Source: Fodinibius sp. Rm-B-1B1-1 (lineage in GTDB: Bacteria > Bacteroidota > Rhodothermia > Balneolales > Balneolaceae). From it: a stretch of 64,000 bases of DNA. Below, in pieces: positions 16,456-25,395 of the stretch (position 1 is the first letter of the stretch; every line of letters begins with the position of its first letter). The position numbers and the translations under genes are program-made. The stretch lies in assembly GCF_038594945.1 (NCBI RefSeq), contig NZ_JBCFYD010000001.1:558001-622000 (forward strand), in the 5' to 3' direction. The notes under the pieces were generated by a model that was not told where the DNA came from, did no database searches, and saw nothing but the letters and a program-made list of their open reading frames with translations.

Positions 16456-17835
16456 TTATTCACTAATCAAATGTCTTACTAACGATTCGATTTTACCCCA
16501 TGCACTACGTACATCTTTAGGTGTAGAAGTCCAATTTTCATTATGGTGTATCATATTCATTCTAGTCAATGAATATTTATCCTTCCAATCTCTAATCATT
16601 TGTTCAGCAATATCCTTAATACCTTGATCCTCTATTGAACTACATTTATCTGAAGCAATATAGCTAAGCATTTCACTTAGGCTGGGATAATGTTTGTCAT
16701 GCTTTTCGATAGAATTATATTCATCAGTTGATTTCAAGTAGTAAACCAAACTACATTCCAAAAAACTCCTCATAAAGTCGTGAATTGCATTAGGATGATT
16801 CTTAACACTTAATGTCCGTAGCTCATCATACATTAATTTTAAAGACGCGCTAGTGGCATTAAAAGGAAGATCCTTAACATAAAACAATCCGCTAGGAGTA
16901 CGTTTAGACCTATTCTTTTTTTTATTCTCTTTATTTTCCTTTTTGTCTTTCTCTTCATTTTCAACTTCTTCAAAATCGCCTGAATCAAAACTTCCATCAT
17001 CAGGCTCTTCAGATTTAATCTTATCCTCAATTAGGTCCAAATATTCTTTCCTCTCACTAATCGAGTTATATTTCCTTGAATCAATAACCCCTACTGCAAC
17101 ATCTTTTACTATGTGTTTGTATCTTTTGGAAAAATCTTTTTGACTAATATTTCCTTTGACCTTCCCTTTTTCTGTAAACTCTATGCCTAAAAATTGTTGC
17201 ACATTCTCATCATTATAAAATCGCTCAAGGTTTGTGATTGGAAATTTTCTTTCATCCAAAAGTTTTTCTTTTGCCTCTCCATTGATCTTCAAATTTTTTG
17301 CCAATTTATGCATTTCTAGCATTTTAATTGACCTTGTAATATCATGGTCTGGATATTCTTGATTGATTTCATCAATACTTTTGCCATTTTCCATTAAACT
17401 TTTAAAAAAATAAGCCTTCCTTAATGGTTGCCATGGACGTCTGTAATTTACAGTGTGTTTACTAGCAACAAGATCATTAGTACTATCACGATTAGGTGCA
17501 ACTACGACATTAATATGGGTAATATTCGGATTATTTAAATCCTTTATTCGACTCTTGAAATTCGGAACTAGCTCTGGTTCTAATAAAGCCTTTAAAGCAG
17601 CCAGCCTCCTATTCCCTTCGACCACCACGAAACGTTTATCTTCTTCTATAACTATCGGGAGCTCATCTGGAAAGACATTATTCCTTGAGTAACTTTTAGC
17701 AATTTTAAATGCTTTTTCATTGCTAAACATATCTTGAATTAGAGCACTCTGATTAGGCTCACTAATAGGTGTTCTGATATTATTTTCATCAAGAAAAATG
17801 TCCGTAACAGGCAACCTCTTTATTGGCCAATTCAT
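16456..17835 (-). CDS. ParB/sulfiredoxin-fold N-terminal protein, paired with Dam
   Basis: This is a 459-residue protein. Residues about 5-90 match the ParB/Srx N-terminal fold: a start like IKRLPVTDIFLDENNIR and the motif VEGNRRLAALKAL at 72-84, corresponding to the CTP/ATP-binding GxxR box. The middle part (90-240) is helical, with a run of lysines, acids and asparagines near 290-320 that looks like a flexible linker. The C-terminal 140 residues form a helical domain of unknown type ending RHLISE. There is no ParA partner, so plasmid partition is unlikely. Pairing with an adenine methylase suggests a DNA-modification or defence role. The start ATG lies 5 bases after the stop of an hsdS remnant. 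Confidence 0.7.
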   Translation of the reverse strand: MNWPIKRLPVTDIFLDENNIRTPISEPNQSALIQDMFSNEKAFKIAKSYSRNNVFPDELPIVIEEDKRFVVVEGNRRLAALKALLEPELVPNFKSRIKDLNNPNITHINVVVAPNRDSTNDLVASKHTVNYRRPWQPLRKAYFFKSLMENGKSIDEINQEYPDHDITRSIKMLEMHKLAKNLKINGEAKEKLLDERKFPITNLERFYNDENVQQFLGIEFTEKGKVKGNISQKDFSKRYKHIVKDVAVGVIDSRKYNSISERKEYLDLIEDKIKSEEPDDGSFDSGDFEEVENEEKDKKENKENKKKNRSKRTPSGLFYVKDLPFNATSASLKLMYDELRTLSVKNHPNAIHDFMRSFLECSLVYYLKSTDEYNSIEKHDKHYPSLSEMLSYIASDKCSSIEDQGIKDIAEQMIRDWKDKYSLTRMNMIHHNENWTSTPKDVRSAWGKIESLVRHLISE

Positions 17836-17840
17836 AGATA

Positions 17841-17948
17841 CTATTCTTTAGTATTTAAATTTTTATTCTCTTTCATAAACTTCGGCAATAGTAAATCTCT
17901 TGTCGCTTTCAACTTCTCATTTGCTGACTTAGCAGAGCAATTTCTTTA
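17841..17948 (-). pseudogene. hsdS C-terminal remnant
   Basis: On the minus strand the open frame encodes [17 protein letters not shown] and stops at 17841-17843. This matches the end of the complete HsdS encoded just upstream, which has [18 protein letters not shown] stop codon at 17946-17948 closes the frame 5' of it, so only about 34 codons survive. It is the scar of a second or former specificity gene, cut by rearrangement, and lies directly before the ParB-Dam pair. Confidence 0.75.
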
Positions 17949-18009
17949 ACCGTATTTATCCTCACATTTTTTCTTCCCAAAGTTTCAACCATACCTTTAA
18001 GACTAACGA

Positions 18010-18043
18010 GAAAGGGGATACGGAAGAATCCGCATCCCTTTTC
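18010..18043 (-). terminator. Hairpin after the histone-like gene
   Basis: A 14-base imperfect stem pairs 18010-18023 with 18030-18043 (one G-T, one A-C) around a 6-base loop. It lies 22 bases after the stop of the minus-strand gene that ends at 18066. There is no good T run after it, so termination strength is uncertain. Confidence 0.5.
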
Positions 18044-18065
18044 GAATGCTTAATCAAACTTCTCC

Positions 18066-18257
18066 CTACATTTCTTTGGCTTCGGCTACAGAAGCTTTCT
18101 TATAGGGCGTCAATAACTTCTTCAAGTTATTGGCAGCTTTTCTGGCTCTGCGACCAGCAGCTTTATTATCCTTTTGATCGAAGTCTTCGTGGTTTTCTTC
18201 TAACTTTTCCCACTCTTCTTTCATTTGATTGAAGAGACTAACTGTGCTTTCATCCAT
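18066..18257 (-). CDS. Histone H1-like (Hc1-type) small basic protein
   Basis: This is a 63-residue protein with an acidic N-terminal helix and a basic second half, DNKAAGRRARKAANNLKKLL. That pattern is typical of the short bacterial histone H1-like (Hc1) proteins common in Bacteroidota, which have NKAAGTRxRKAMQELK-like cores. It would bind and compact DNA without base specificity. It sits between the intact hsdS and the hsdS remnant, with its own downstream hairpin. Its presence inside a restriction locus is odd, and it may be an older chromosomal gene stranded there by rearrangement or passive cargo. Confidence 0.82.
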   Translation of the reverse strand: MDESTVSLFNQMKEEWEKLEENHEDFDQKDNKAAGRRARKAANNLKKLLTPYKKASVAEAKEM

Positions 18258-18368
18258 AATTATGTTTTGTTTATTTGTTTTTTAGTGAGGACACGTTAAT
18301 CGCGGTTCTGTTTGAACCAACAATACATTTATAAAACGGACTCAGGAATTTTCCTTTTCCACAAAAGA

Positions 18369-19634
18369 CTAATCAACATTCCCCTCATTCCCAAGTTGAT
18401 GTAATTTCTCCACATCAATCTTCCCCGAAATAAGCTTCGGTAATAATAAATCTCTTGTCTCTTTCAATCTCTTGTTTTGAAAACTCAGTGTCCTAATTTG
18501 TTGCAAAGAGCTACCAACTAATAAGTTTAATTTCTGCAATAGTTCTTCAGGAGGATAAGCAATTAGATACTTTTCGAGGACATCCCATTTTGCTCTTGGC
18601 ATTTTTGTACCTGAAGAAGAATTAGTGGCTACTTCTACAAACTTATCAGATGAAGAAGCAAGCAATGCTAATACAAAATCCTCTTTCTCTTTTGGTCGCC
18701 AAACAAATATATCTGAAGAACAAACCCCATTTACTTGTGCAAATCCTACTTTATGAAAATAAGGTCGAATTTTCCCAAAAAGAATATCATCTTCTTTAAA
18801 CCTTAACTTTGTACTGCCAATATCATCTGTATTTTCCCATTCGGATAAATTGATTGACTCCTTGGGCATGTCCCCCAATCCTAAAACAGACACTTCTTCT
18901 TCGACATCTTCATTTTTTACTCGGTCTCTATCATACTCAACTAAATCTCCAAACTTCTTCACCTCCCACCCCTCAGGAATATCACCCAGCTCCGTACCCG
19001 AATCCACCAGATCATCATTTTCGTGGCCGGGATAGCGGAAGTGCACGAACCACTCGCGATAGATCCGCCGCGCCATCTCCTCCAGGATTTCGATGCGTCT
19101 GCTGTTGTTTTCGATTAGGTTGTCAAAGGCGGAGAGAGTAGATGCAATTTTTGTTTGAGTATCTAATGATGGCAGTTCTATTTCTACATCTCTCAATAAT
19201 GTTATGGTAAAAGCTGACTGTGATGATCCAATTGTACTTCTTTTTAATTGGGCCTCACCTTGTGGTGATAAGAACCAGTAATAGAGATACTTGCTATTTA
19301 GCCCATCAAAATTTTTAAACCATATAAGGTTACCATCTTTAAAATAAAACCTTTCACCATTGTCAATAACATAAGGTACTCCCAATGTTCCAACTGAGGT
19401 TAAGAGTAAGTCGCCAGGTTTAGGAACATCATAATTTTCTTTAATCTCTTTATATCTCTCTTCGGATATAAATATCTCTGTGGATACTTCTAAATTACCT
19501 TTTTGCTTTTCAATTATTTCTTTTCCCCGATAAAAGGGAACTCCTTCATCTTTATATTCTGAAGCATATATTCTTTTGCTTGAAGTAACATCACAGAGCT
19601 CATCCAATTTTTTAGTCTTTATACTTTTAATCAT
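18369..19634 (-). CDS. hsdS: Type I restriction specificity subunit (HsdS)
   Basis: This 421-residue subunit sets the bipartite DNA target. It has two target-recognition domains (about 1-150 and 215-375), each followed by a conserved helical spacer. The first spacer runs [20 protein letters not shown] to [14 protein letters not shown] (about 165-205). The second runs from about 385 to [20 protein letters not shown] near the C-terminus. The start overlaps the end of hsdM by 8 bases, as usual for translational coupling. The TRD-coding parts are A+T-rich while the spacer is G+C-richer, which fits exchange of recognition domains between loci. Confidence 0.93.
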   Translation of the reverse strand: MIKSIKTKKLDELCDVTSSKRIYASEYKDEGVPFYRGKEIIEKQKGNLEVSTEIFISEERYKEIKENYDVPKPGDLLLTSVGTLGVPYVIDNGERFYFKDGNLIWFKNFDGLNSKYLYYWFLSPQGEAQLKRSTIGSSQSAFTITLLRDVEIELPSLDTQTKIASTLSAFDNLIENNSRRIEILEEMARRIYREWFVHFRYPGHENDDLVDSGTELGDIPEGWEVKKFGDLVEYDRDRVKNEDVEEEVSVLGLGDMPKESINLSEWENTDDIGSTKLRFKEDDILFGKIRPYFHKVGFAQVNGVCSSDIFVWRPKEKEDFVLALLASSSDKFVEVATNSSSGTKMPRAKWDVLEKYLIAYPPEELLQKLNLLVGSSLQQIRTLSFQNKRLKETRDLLLPKLISGKIDVEKLHQLGNEGNVD

Positions 19635-21249
19635 TGGTATTGAGCACTTTTTGAATATTTGAAGATATTTTCTGTTCTAAATCTTTGGACTCAGCATTTA
19701 GCAACTCCAACTCCTCGTACAGTTCTCCAAGACGCACCTGAAAATCCACATCATCCTCTTCCCGCTCGGCTACGCCCACGTACCGGCCCGGGTTTAGGCT
19801 CCAACCCTGCTCCTCAATTTCTTCAACCGTAGCCACCTTGCAGAGTCCGGGAATGTCTTGGTATTCGCCATTTAAAAACAGCTCGTCCATATCATCCGGC
19901 TGGGTAACAGATGAGCCGTTGGCTTCGTAATCGGTATCCGGCTCAGCAGCTACTTCAAAGTGTACTTCCTCTTCGTTGCGGTATCGGCGGACGATACTGG
20001 ATATAAATTCAATCTGGTCGGGCGTAAAGTCGCGCTGGGCGCGGTCAATCTGCCGATAGATGTTTCGGGCGTCAATAAAAAGCACTTCGTTTTCGCGGTC
20101 GGTGCCTTGCTTGCCCTTGTCAAAGAACCAGAGCGTACACGGCAGGGTTACCGTATAAAAGAAATTGGAGCCGACAGAGATAATCACATCCACCACGCCC
20201 TCTTTTATGAGCTGCTTGCGGATCTCCTGCTCACTGTGGCGGGCATCGGCGGCGGAGTTCGCCATCACAAAACCGGCCCGTCCGCCCTGTCCTGAACTTG
20301 TTTCAGGATCTTTAAGGGCACTGTAAAACTCCTGCATCCACAGAAAGTTGGCGTTATCGGTACTGGGAATGCCAAAGGGATAGCGCTCATCGCCTTCGAT
20401 CGTTTCTTTGTCCACCCCGCTTACATTAAAGGGCGGATTGGCCATCACGTAGTCAAAGCGTCCGACGCAATTGTGCAAATTTTCGTAGTAGGTGTTGCCG
20501 GCCTTAATATCCCCTTCCAATCCATGCACCGCCAGGTTCATCTTGCAAAGGCGAACGGTGGCTTCCTTGTTCTCCTGACCATATATCGAAAGATTCTGCT
20601 TGGCCTGATCGCGGTGGCGCTGCCGAAACTTCTCCGACTGCACAAACATACCGCCCGAACCACAGGCCGGATCTAAAATCTTGCCGCCATAGGGCTCCAG
20701 CACTTCTACAATCAGCTTTACAATAGAGGTGGGCGTAAAAAACTCACCGCCCTTCTGCCCCTCGTTCATGGCAAACTGCCCGAGGAAATACTCATAAATC
20801 TGTCCGAAGACATCTCCCTCTACGTCGGTACCTATATTGGAAAAGTTCTTGAGTAGGTCTTTGAGCATGGAATCGTCAAACCGCTTGTACTCCTTCGGTA
20901 GCACACCGGCCAGTTCACGATTTTCCTTCTCAATGGCTTCCATCGCCTCGTTCACTTTTTTACCAATATCTTCGCTTTCGGGGAGCTGTAACAGGTAATC
21001 GTATCGCGCTTTCTCTGGCAGGTACATCACGCCTTCAGCCTTGTAGTGCTCGGGACCAATGGTTACACGACCACTGCTTTCTTTTTCCTTCTTTTCGTGC
21101 AGGGGCTTAAAACGGTGCCAGGCATAGCGCAGGAAAATGAGTCCCAGTACGGGCGTAGAGTATTCAAAGGAACTGAGCGTGGAGTTGGCCCGAAGGTTAT
21201 TGGCAACTTCCCACAGGCGGTTTTCAAGCTTATTGAGGTTGGTGGACAT
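19627..21249 (-). CDS. hsdM: Type I restriction-modification methyltransferase subunit (HsdM)
   Basis: This 540-residue adenine methyltransferase has an N-terminal HsdM helical domain (1-130), SAM-binding motif I DPACGSGG (193-200) and the catalytic motif NPPF (271-274). A C-terminal coiled region (about 505-535) would contact HsdS. With HsdS it would methylate host sites, and with HsdR it would cut unmodified DNA. It is the first gene of the minus-strand run and is divergent from the PLD-like gene, with 206 bases between them that should hold both promoters. No motif is damaged. Confidence 0.95.
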   Translation of the reverse strand: MSTNLNKLENRLWEVANNLRANSTLSSFEYSTPVLGLIFLRYAWHRFKPLHEKKEKESSGRVTIGPEHYKAEGVMYLPEKARYDYLLQLPESEDIGKKVNEAMEAIEKENRELAGVLPKEYKRFDDSMLKDLLKNFSNIGTDVEGDVFGQIYEYFLGQFAMNEGQKGGEFFTPTSIVKLIVEVLEPYGGKILDPACGSGGMFVQSEKFRQRHRDQAKQNLSIYGQENKEATVRLCKMNLAVHGLEGDIKAGNTYYENLHNCVGRFDYVMANPPFNVSGVDKETIEGDERYPFGIPSTDNANFLWMQEFYSALKDPETSSGQGGRAGFVMANSAADARHSEQEIRKQLIKEGVVDVIISVGSNFFYTVTLPCTLWFFDKGKQGTDRENEVLFIDARNIYRQIDRAQRDFTPDQIEFISSIVRRYRNEEEVHFEVAAEPDTDYEANGSSVTQPDDMDELFLNGEYQDIPGLCKVATVEEIEEQGWSLNPGRYVGVAEREEDDVDFQVRLGELYEELELLNAESKDLEQKISSNIQKVLNTND

Positions 21250-21455
21250 GTGATCCCGAAGTTCTCTTGGTTGGTTTTTCTGTGGATGATTAAAGAAGTG
21301 TTAAATACGAAAAACAGGTGGGATAAAGCAAACGAGATGACTATCAACAAAAGTTTTTCACAACAGACACTTTACATCCGATTTAATACTCAAGATTTCT
21401 TGAATAAGCCCGATAAAAACTTCTTAACTAATCGAAAAGCAAGACAATCTACCTA

Positions 21456-22229
21456 ATGTCATCTTCTATGTTTCACAATGGGGTAAACTGTGACGTTTAT
21501 ATCGGCACGGGAGCCGGTTCTATGATCGACAGGCATATAAAGAATGCTAATAAATCTATTAAGATCGTTTCGCCCTACCTTAATCCCCACTTAGTGGAAA
21601 AACTGATACATTTAAAACGTAAGGGTAGAGAGATTTCCCTTATCACAAATACAGAAATTGAAGATTTTTACGGCTCAGTTTCCAAAAGGAATATTTATGA
21701 GCTTATCCATCAGGTTAAAACGACCGACAAGGATGCCGTTAAGCGGCAGGAGAAATATAAGAACACTTCGCAGATATTATTATATGTCACCGGTGGGCTT
21801 ATTCTACTACTTTTAGGGCTTTATTATTTTACTGCTAAGGCTGAAGTAGCAGTTGGCCTGGTACCCATCTTAATATTACTATTGGTATATAATATGTATA
21901 GGAGCAAGGCTAAGAATACGAAAATATACAACTATCATTATGAAAAGCTCTTCCCGTTTAAAGTCTGTCTGCCCGATAGTTATGCAAACAACAGTTTTAC
22001 CATCCACAGTAAAATATTCATCATCGACAACAGGACCGCTTTTTTAGGGTCACTAAACTTCACAAAAAGTGGATTTGAAGATAATCATGAAACGCGTGTC
22101 AAAATTGAAGACCCGACAGTAGTTCGCAAAATAAATGATGAGTTTAATGCCCTGTTTAACAATCCAAATATCAAAGAAGCAGACATCCAAAAAATAGGAA
22201 GCAGACTTTATCCTGAGCCTATCAATTAA
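21456..22229 (+). CDS. Membrane-anchored PLD-like protein with one HKD motif
   Basis: This is a 257-residue protein. The N-terminal part (MIDRHIKNANKSIKIVSPYL) has the start of the phospholipase D fold. A pair of hydrophobic segments follows (about 105-125 and 130-147). A single catalytic motif HSKIFIID (HxKxxxxD), then GSLNFTKSGFEDNHE, lies near 185-215. With one HKD motif it would act as a dimer, like bacterial endonuclease- or phosphodiesterase-type PLD proteins. The insertion of two membrane helices between the halves of the domain is unusual. It is divergent from hsdM, so a role in the defence locus is possible but inferred only from location. Confidence 0.75.
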   Translation: MSSSMFHNGVNCDVYIGTGAGSMIDRHIKNANKSIKIVSPYLNPHLVEKLIHLKRKGREISLITNTEIEDFYGSVSKRNIYELIHQVKTTDKDAVKRQEKYKNTSQILLYVTGGLILLLLGLYYFTAKAEVAVGLVPILILLLVYNMYRSKAKNTKIYNYHYEKLFPFKVCLPDSYANNSFTIHSKIFIIDNRTAFLGSLNFTKSGFEDNHETRVKIEDPTVVRKINDEFNALFNNPNIKEADIQKIGSRLYPEPIN

Positions 22230-22242
22230 TTACTCTGTATTA

Positions 22243-22557
22243 TCATGACTGCCAGAGATCTTTCATTTCAGATCTGTCAAGGGATTGTTTAGCATATAAT
22301 TTCTTTTTCCTACTCTTTTTTGGAGACTTTCCTTTTACCCAGTAGATAAATGCTCCCAAAAGTAGCAACGTTAAAGCAATCCTATGTAGAGGGTTCAGCG
22401 TATATACTGATCCAATGGTAGCCAATATCCCGGGAACAACAAATATTATTAAGAGGAAATGTGCGATGAGATAATATTTGAAAAGTGTAAACAGAAATGG
22501 GATAAGACGAAATATTAACGTAATAAGACCAATAACTGATAATAGTCTGCGAAACAT
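22243..22557 (-). CDS. Small membrane protein, unknown
   Basis: This is a 104-residue protein with three hydrophobic segments (about 5-25, 28-52 and 58-77) and a strongly basic tail (KGKSPKKSRKKKLYAKQ), which is presumably cytoplasmic. I recognise no family. Its start codon overlaps the stop of the upstream 84-residue gene (TAATG), so the two are translated together. It converges on the PLD-like gene with 13 bases between the stops. Confidence 0.6.
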   Translation of the reverse strand: MFRRLLSVIGLITLIFRLIPFLFTLFKYYLIAHFLLIIFVVPGILATIGSVYTLNPLHRIALTLLLLGAFIYWVKGKSPKKSRKKKLYAKQSLDRSEMKDLWQS

Positions 22558-22811
22558 TAGGGCCGATGTTTATTTCCGAAATAAATGAAAAGCGAAATAC
22601 CCACAAAATAAATTCCAGTGACACCATAAGTTAACCACATACGAATATTAGCATCTATTTCTTCAGATAAATTAGCTTCTAACTTACCAACATTAAATTC
22701 TTGGGGAGACAGCTGTATACCTGAAGTAATAATATTTCCAATTACCAATATTACTATAAAAGTATATACAATGTTTTTTATCGTAATATTAAAACTCTTA
22801 AAAAAATCCAT
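22557..22811 (-). CDS. Small two-helix membrane protein, unknown
   Basis: This is an 84-residue protein with two hydrophobic segments (about 12-31 and 60-78) separated by an acidic loop (FNVGKLEANLSEEIDANIR) that is probably periplasmic. No family is recognised. It is coupled to the 104-residue membrane protein gene by a one-base overlap. The pair might form a membrane complex, but nothing in the sequence shows what it does. Confidence 0.55.
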   Translation of the reverse strand: MDFFKSFNITIKNIVYTFIVILVIGNIITSGIQLSPQEFNVGKLEANLSEEIDANIRMWLTYGVTGIYFVGISLFIYFGNKHRP

Positions 22812-22891
22812 TTAATAACTGGTTTATCCACCTTGTATTTATTCCGGTCTTGGTTTTAAGGTTATATTTGTGATTGTCAGCCTCTATAAAA

Positions 22892-23041
22892 ATGAACTTA
22901 TCTTATTCGATAACAGGTAAACCCAATCTACATCTGGCCACACACAAATTGATAAATACATCCGAGATAGGTATCGACGGTAACAGCAAAAACTTTAGGG
23001 TAGGCTTACCTGTTTCCTTGATATTGAACGTGGTGGACTAA
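22892..23041 (+). CDS. Possible 49-residue protein, unknown
   Basis: An open frame runs from the ATG at 22892 to the TAA at 23041. It begins MNLSYSITGKPNLHLATHKL and contains EIGIDGNSKNFRVG, and has a non-random look (mixed hydrophobic and polar residues). I recognise no family and see no strong ribosome-binding site. It may be a decayed piece of a larger gene, since the surroundings are clearly degenerate. Confidence 0.25.
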   Translation: MNLSYSITGKPNLHLATHKLINTSEIGIDGNSKNFRVGLPVSLILNVVD

Positions 23042-23548
23042 TCTGCCACTACACAGAATTCTGAGTATGCCCAAAAACGACCTAATAAAGAGAGGATATA
23101 CCAGTCAAATAACTTAACCGCCTTAGAAACGAAATTTGAAAGCCGGTTTTTTCAAGTTTAAATAAATACCTATAAAAGGCCCGGAACTATGGAAAATTGT
23201 AAGAAGTTTTCTATGGAGTATTTTAATGGGAAAGGCTCCTTTGCAAAATCAATAAGATGGACCAAATCAACAAAGACAAAGAGACCCTAAAGGACGAACT
23301 ATTACGAATGGCTGTAAAGGGAGAAAAATAGGTTGGCTGAGCTACTTTTCTAAAAATAAAAACCGGCCCGGCAACAAAATAGGCCACCGAACCGGCCCTA
23401 ATTAAATGTCCTAACCATGAGTATAGCTAGAACAACGAGTGAATGTATACATAGGATTTATAATTATCCAATAAAAAAAATGAATTACCGTTATATATCC
23501 ATCCAAAAGACGAAGTTCATAGTACTGAAACATCCATTGAGAACCCCA

Positions 23549-24016
23549 CTATTTCTCTAACTTACCCTTGTCATCTATTTTTTGAGCAATATTTATCGAC
23601 ATTCTAAGAATGTCTTTTTTATTCAATTCTTTTGTATTTATTTCATTAATAACACGTTTTACCTTTTTAGGTTTACTAAAATGCTTTAATCGATGATATA
23701 AATTCAATTCTTCCAATTCTTCAAAACTTATATCACATTCTGTACAAAGGAAGTGGGGAAATGTAATATAACCCCTTTCATCATGTGTATAAGCTTTCTT
23801 ACTTTTTTCCCTGCATACTGGCCTCCATTTACGTTGGTATGGCCAAATCTTAATATATACTCTAAGGCTTTAACATCTTCATAATAAGTAGCTTCTATCA
23901 TTTTCTTTGTACCAGTGTCAATCGTTTCTATGATTTCAATGGGTTTGTGTTTTTTACACCATTCAGAAGCATCCCCACCACCTTTTTACTTATAGCCTTA
24001 ATACATAAACATACCA
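23549..24016 (-). pseudogene. GIY-YIG endonuclease with C2H2-like finger, broken
   Basis: Minus-strand frames encode pieces of one protein in order. WYVYVLRL, the usual GIY-YIG domain start, is followed at once by a stop. After a gap comes SEWCKKHKPIEIIETIDTG and ALEYILRFGHTNVNGGQY, the later part of the domain. After a frame change near GGGAAAAAAGTAAG comes FLCTECDISF with LYHRLKHF, a C-x2-C-x13-H-x3-H finger. The frame ends at a stop at 23549-23551. The catalytic middle (the YIG part with its Arg) is deleted and at least one frameshift is present, so the gene is dead. It was probably a small mobile or phage-type nuclease. Confidence 0.65.
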
Positions 24017-24070
24017 GTTATTATCACTTACTCTTTTCAATAACTTTACCTTGTAGGCGAAACCTCTGCT

Positions 24071-24116
24071 AAGTCTTTGAATAAAAACAACTCACAGCTG
24101 TTCAAAGGCTTTTTTA
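24071..24116 (+). terminator. Rho-independent terminator-like hairpin
   Basis: An 11-base stem pairs 24071-24081 with 24101-24111 (one G-T) around a 19-base loop and is followed by TTTTTATTTTT. No intact plus-strand gene precedes it, so it is either left over from a lost gene or ends an unseen small RNA. Confidence 0.55.
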
Positions 24117-24330
24117 TTTTTGATCTATATTATCGCCTCTTCTCAGTATGGAACACAGTATATTTTAGACATGACCACAAGATTTAGAGATAATTCCCAA
24201 ATTCTTGGAACAAGCATCTAATATTAACTAAATAAATTCCACTAACATGATGCTATCACAGATTTCTTTAGCTTATAGCAGACAATAAAGGGAGAAGGAA
24301 TTAAACATCATTTATTTTCAGGTATCATAC

Positions 24331-24738
24331 TTAGCTATTGTATGTAACAACCCGCTGCCAATGTAGTCCAACAAATAATACCACCGCAGCTACTTCGAAA
24401 GTTCTACCAATGATTCCCAATGGTACACTTGAAACCGTAAGTCGATCGATAATTACTACCGCTATCCCCACATTTAATAACAACACCATCAATTGGGCCA
24501 ATCGAGTGTTACCACGAGATGAACCTTCCAAATAACGAGGTAAAATCCAGTAGGCCGTACCCATTGTAAACTGTACAATCCAGCCCATAACCAACAGCTC
24601 TATATGAACAGGTAGGAGCGACCAAATAGCCGGATGCAAAGCATAGGCTTTATGCACCAGCATAAAAGCTCCAATAATTATCCCAACTAAAAGACACACG
24701 TACGAGGATCGTATTAACCAGCGGCTTGATATGGGCAT
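24331..24738 (-). CDS. Small heme-copper-oxidase-I-like membrane protein (4 helices), A
   Basis: This is a 135-residue protein with four hydrophobic helices. The conserved stretch VHIELLVMGWIVQFTMGTAY then WILPRYL resembles the helix-II region of heme-copper oxidase subunit I and NnrS-like proteins (His followed by GW...Q...G.aYWilPR). The ATG at 24738 follows the stop of the previous gene by one base, so the two are coupled; a longer reading from 24813 would only overlap that gene. A heme- or NO-related role is suggested by this motif and by the globin at the head of the operon. The protein is too short to be an oxidase. Confidence 0.6.
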   Translation of the reverse strand: MPISSRWLIRSSYVCLLVGIIIGAFMLVHKAYALHPAIWSLLPVHIELLVMGWIVQFTMGTAYWILPRYLEGSSRGNTRLAQLMVLLLNVGIAVVIIDRLTVSSVPLGIIGRTFEVAAVVLFVGLHWQRVVTYNS

Positions 24739-24739
24739 A

Positions 24740-25186
24740 CTATTGTTTATTTCGCTTTTTCTTGCGTTTGCGACGACGCTGCTCCTTAGACATGATACGT
24801 GGCCACATTTCAATGCAATAGGTTATCCCACCCGATACTTGTAACATAGCAGAACAAAGCACCAACATATTCCAAATAGCTAAATCAGAGTATGGTAACA
24901 TTGGCTCGGCCACAAGACGAAGCGTCAGTCCTACATTAAGAAAAATGTAAGTGAGCCAACCCCATAATTGCGCTTTGAATCCCTCCTTTTTGGTTCGACC
25001 CGGAAACATCCACATAGACACCCCAAAAATGATTTGCGTTATCCATCCAACCATCAACGTGTGCCAGAACAGAGGCATTAAAACTGGTGAACTTATAGAG
25101 TTAACTTCTACCAAAACTCCCAGTAAAAGCGATATCAGAAAGAATATTAGCCCTGTTTTAATAAATGTACGGGTAATTCTCGGCAT
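24740..25186 (-). CDS. Small heme-copper-oxidase-I-like membrane protein (4 helices), B
   Basis: This is a 148-residue protein with four hydrophobic helices and a very basic tail (MSKEQRRRKRKKKRNKQ). It shares with its downstream neighbour the pattern FWHTLMVGWITQIIFGVSMW then MFPGRTK, that is, His plus GWxxQxxxGxxxWmfP. The two genes are probably ancient duplicates. Its start overlaps the stop of the DUF3565 gene (TAATG), within a run of five coupled genes led by a truncated globin. Two such subunits together would offer paired histidines for heme, which is inference. Confidence 0.6.
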   Translation of the reverse strand: MPRITRTFIKTGLIFFLISLLLGVLVEVNSISSPVLMPLFWHTLMVGWITQIIFGVSMWMFPGRTKKEGFKAQLWGWLTYIFLNVGLTLRLVAEPMLPYSDLAIWNMLVLCSAMLQVSGGITYCIEMWPRIMSKEQRRRKRKKKRNKQ

Positions 25187-25395
25187 TAGGCTTCATTATC
25201 TTTAGGTTCGCTGCGATCACATTTCTTGCAATCCAATTGCATTCCCTTACGGGATTCTCTTCCAGACTCTGTTGTAACCCAGGGACGAAGTTGCCAAGGT
25301 GGATTATGACGCACATGCTGATTATGTCCGCATTCCAGCTCAGCCACCCAATCGTCCTCTACATCTTTGTGAAAACCAATAATAGATTGTTTCAT
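25186..25395 (-). CDS. DUF3565 family protein
   Basis: This is a 69-residue protein matching DUF3565: IIGFHKDVEDDWVAELECGH near the start, QHVRHNPPWQLRPWV in the middle and a final CKKCD. The Cys and His residues (C22, H23, H27, H30, then CxxC near 56-59) could make a metal site. The function is unknown in the family. It overlaps both neighbours by 4 and 1 bases, so it is made together with the globin and the two small membrane proteins. Confidence 0.85.
   Translation of the reverse strand: MKQSIIGFHKDVEDDWVAELECGHNQHVRHNPPWQLRPWVTTESGRESRKGMQLDCKKCDRSEPKDNEA

Larger units (their letters stand above)
22812..24330. other. Long stretch without intact genes; decayed DNA
   Basis: These 1519 A+T-rich bases hold no long intact gene. 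They contain a possible 49-codon reading frame (22892-23041), a 24-codon frame starting MDQINKDKETLK at about 23255, a clear GIY-YIG nuclease pseudogene on the minus strand (23549-24016) and one hairpin terminator (24071-24116). Two copies of a CCGGCCC-type G+C-rich word near 23361 and 23391 stand out from the A+T-rich background but do not make a clean stem. The stretch looks like a graveyard between the defence locus and the respiratory genes. Confidence 0.6.

Noticed and set aside
23361-23396. G+C-rich repeated CCGGCCC words as a terminator
   Set aside because: The two copies are direct rather than inverted repeats apart from their own short palindromic core; no stable single stem with a T run can be drawn confidently.
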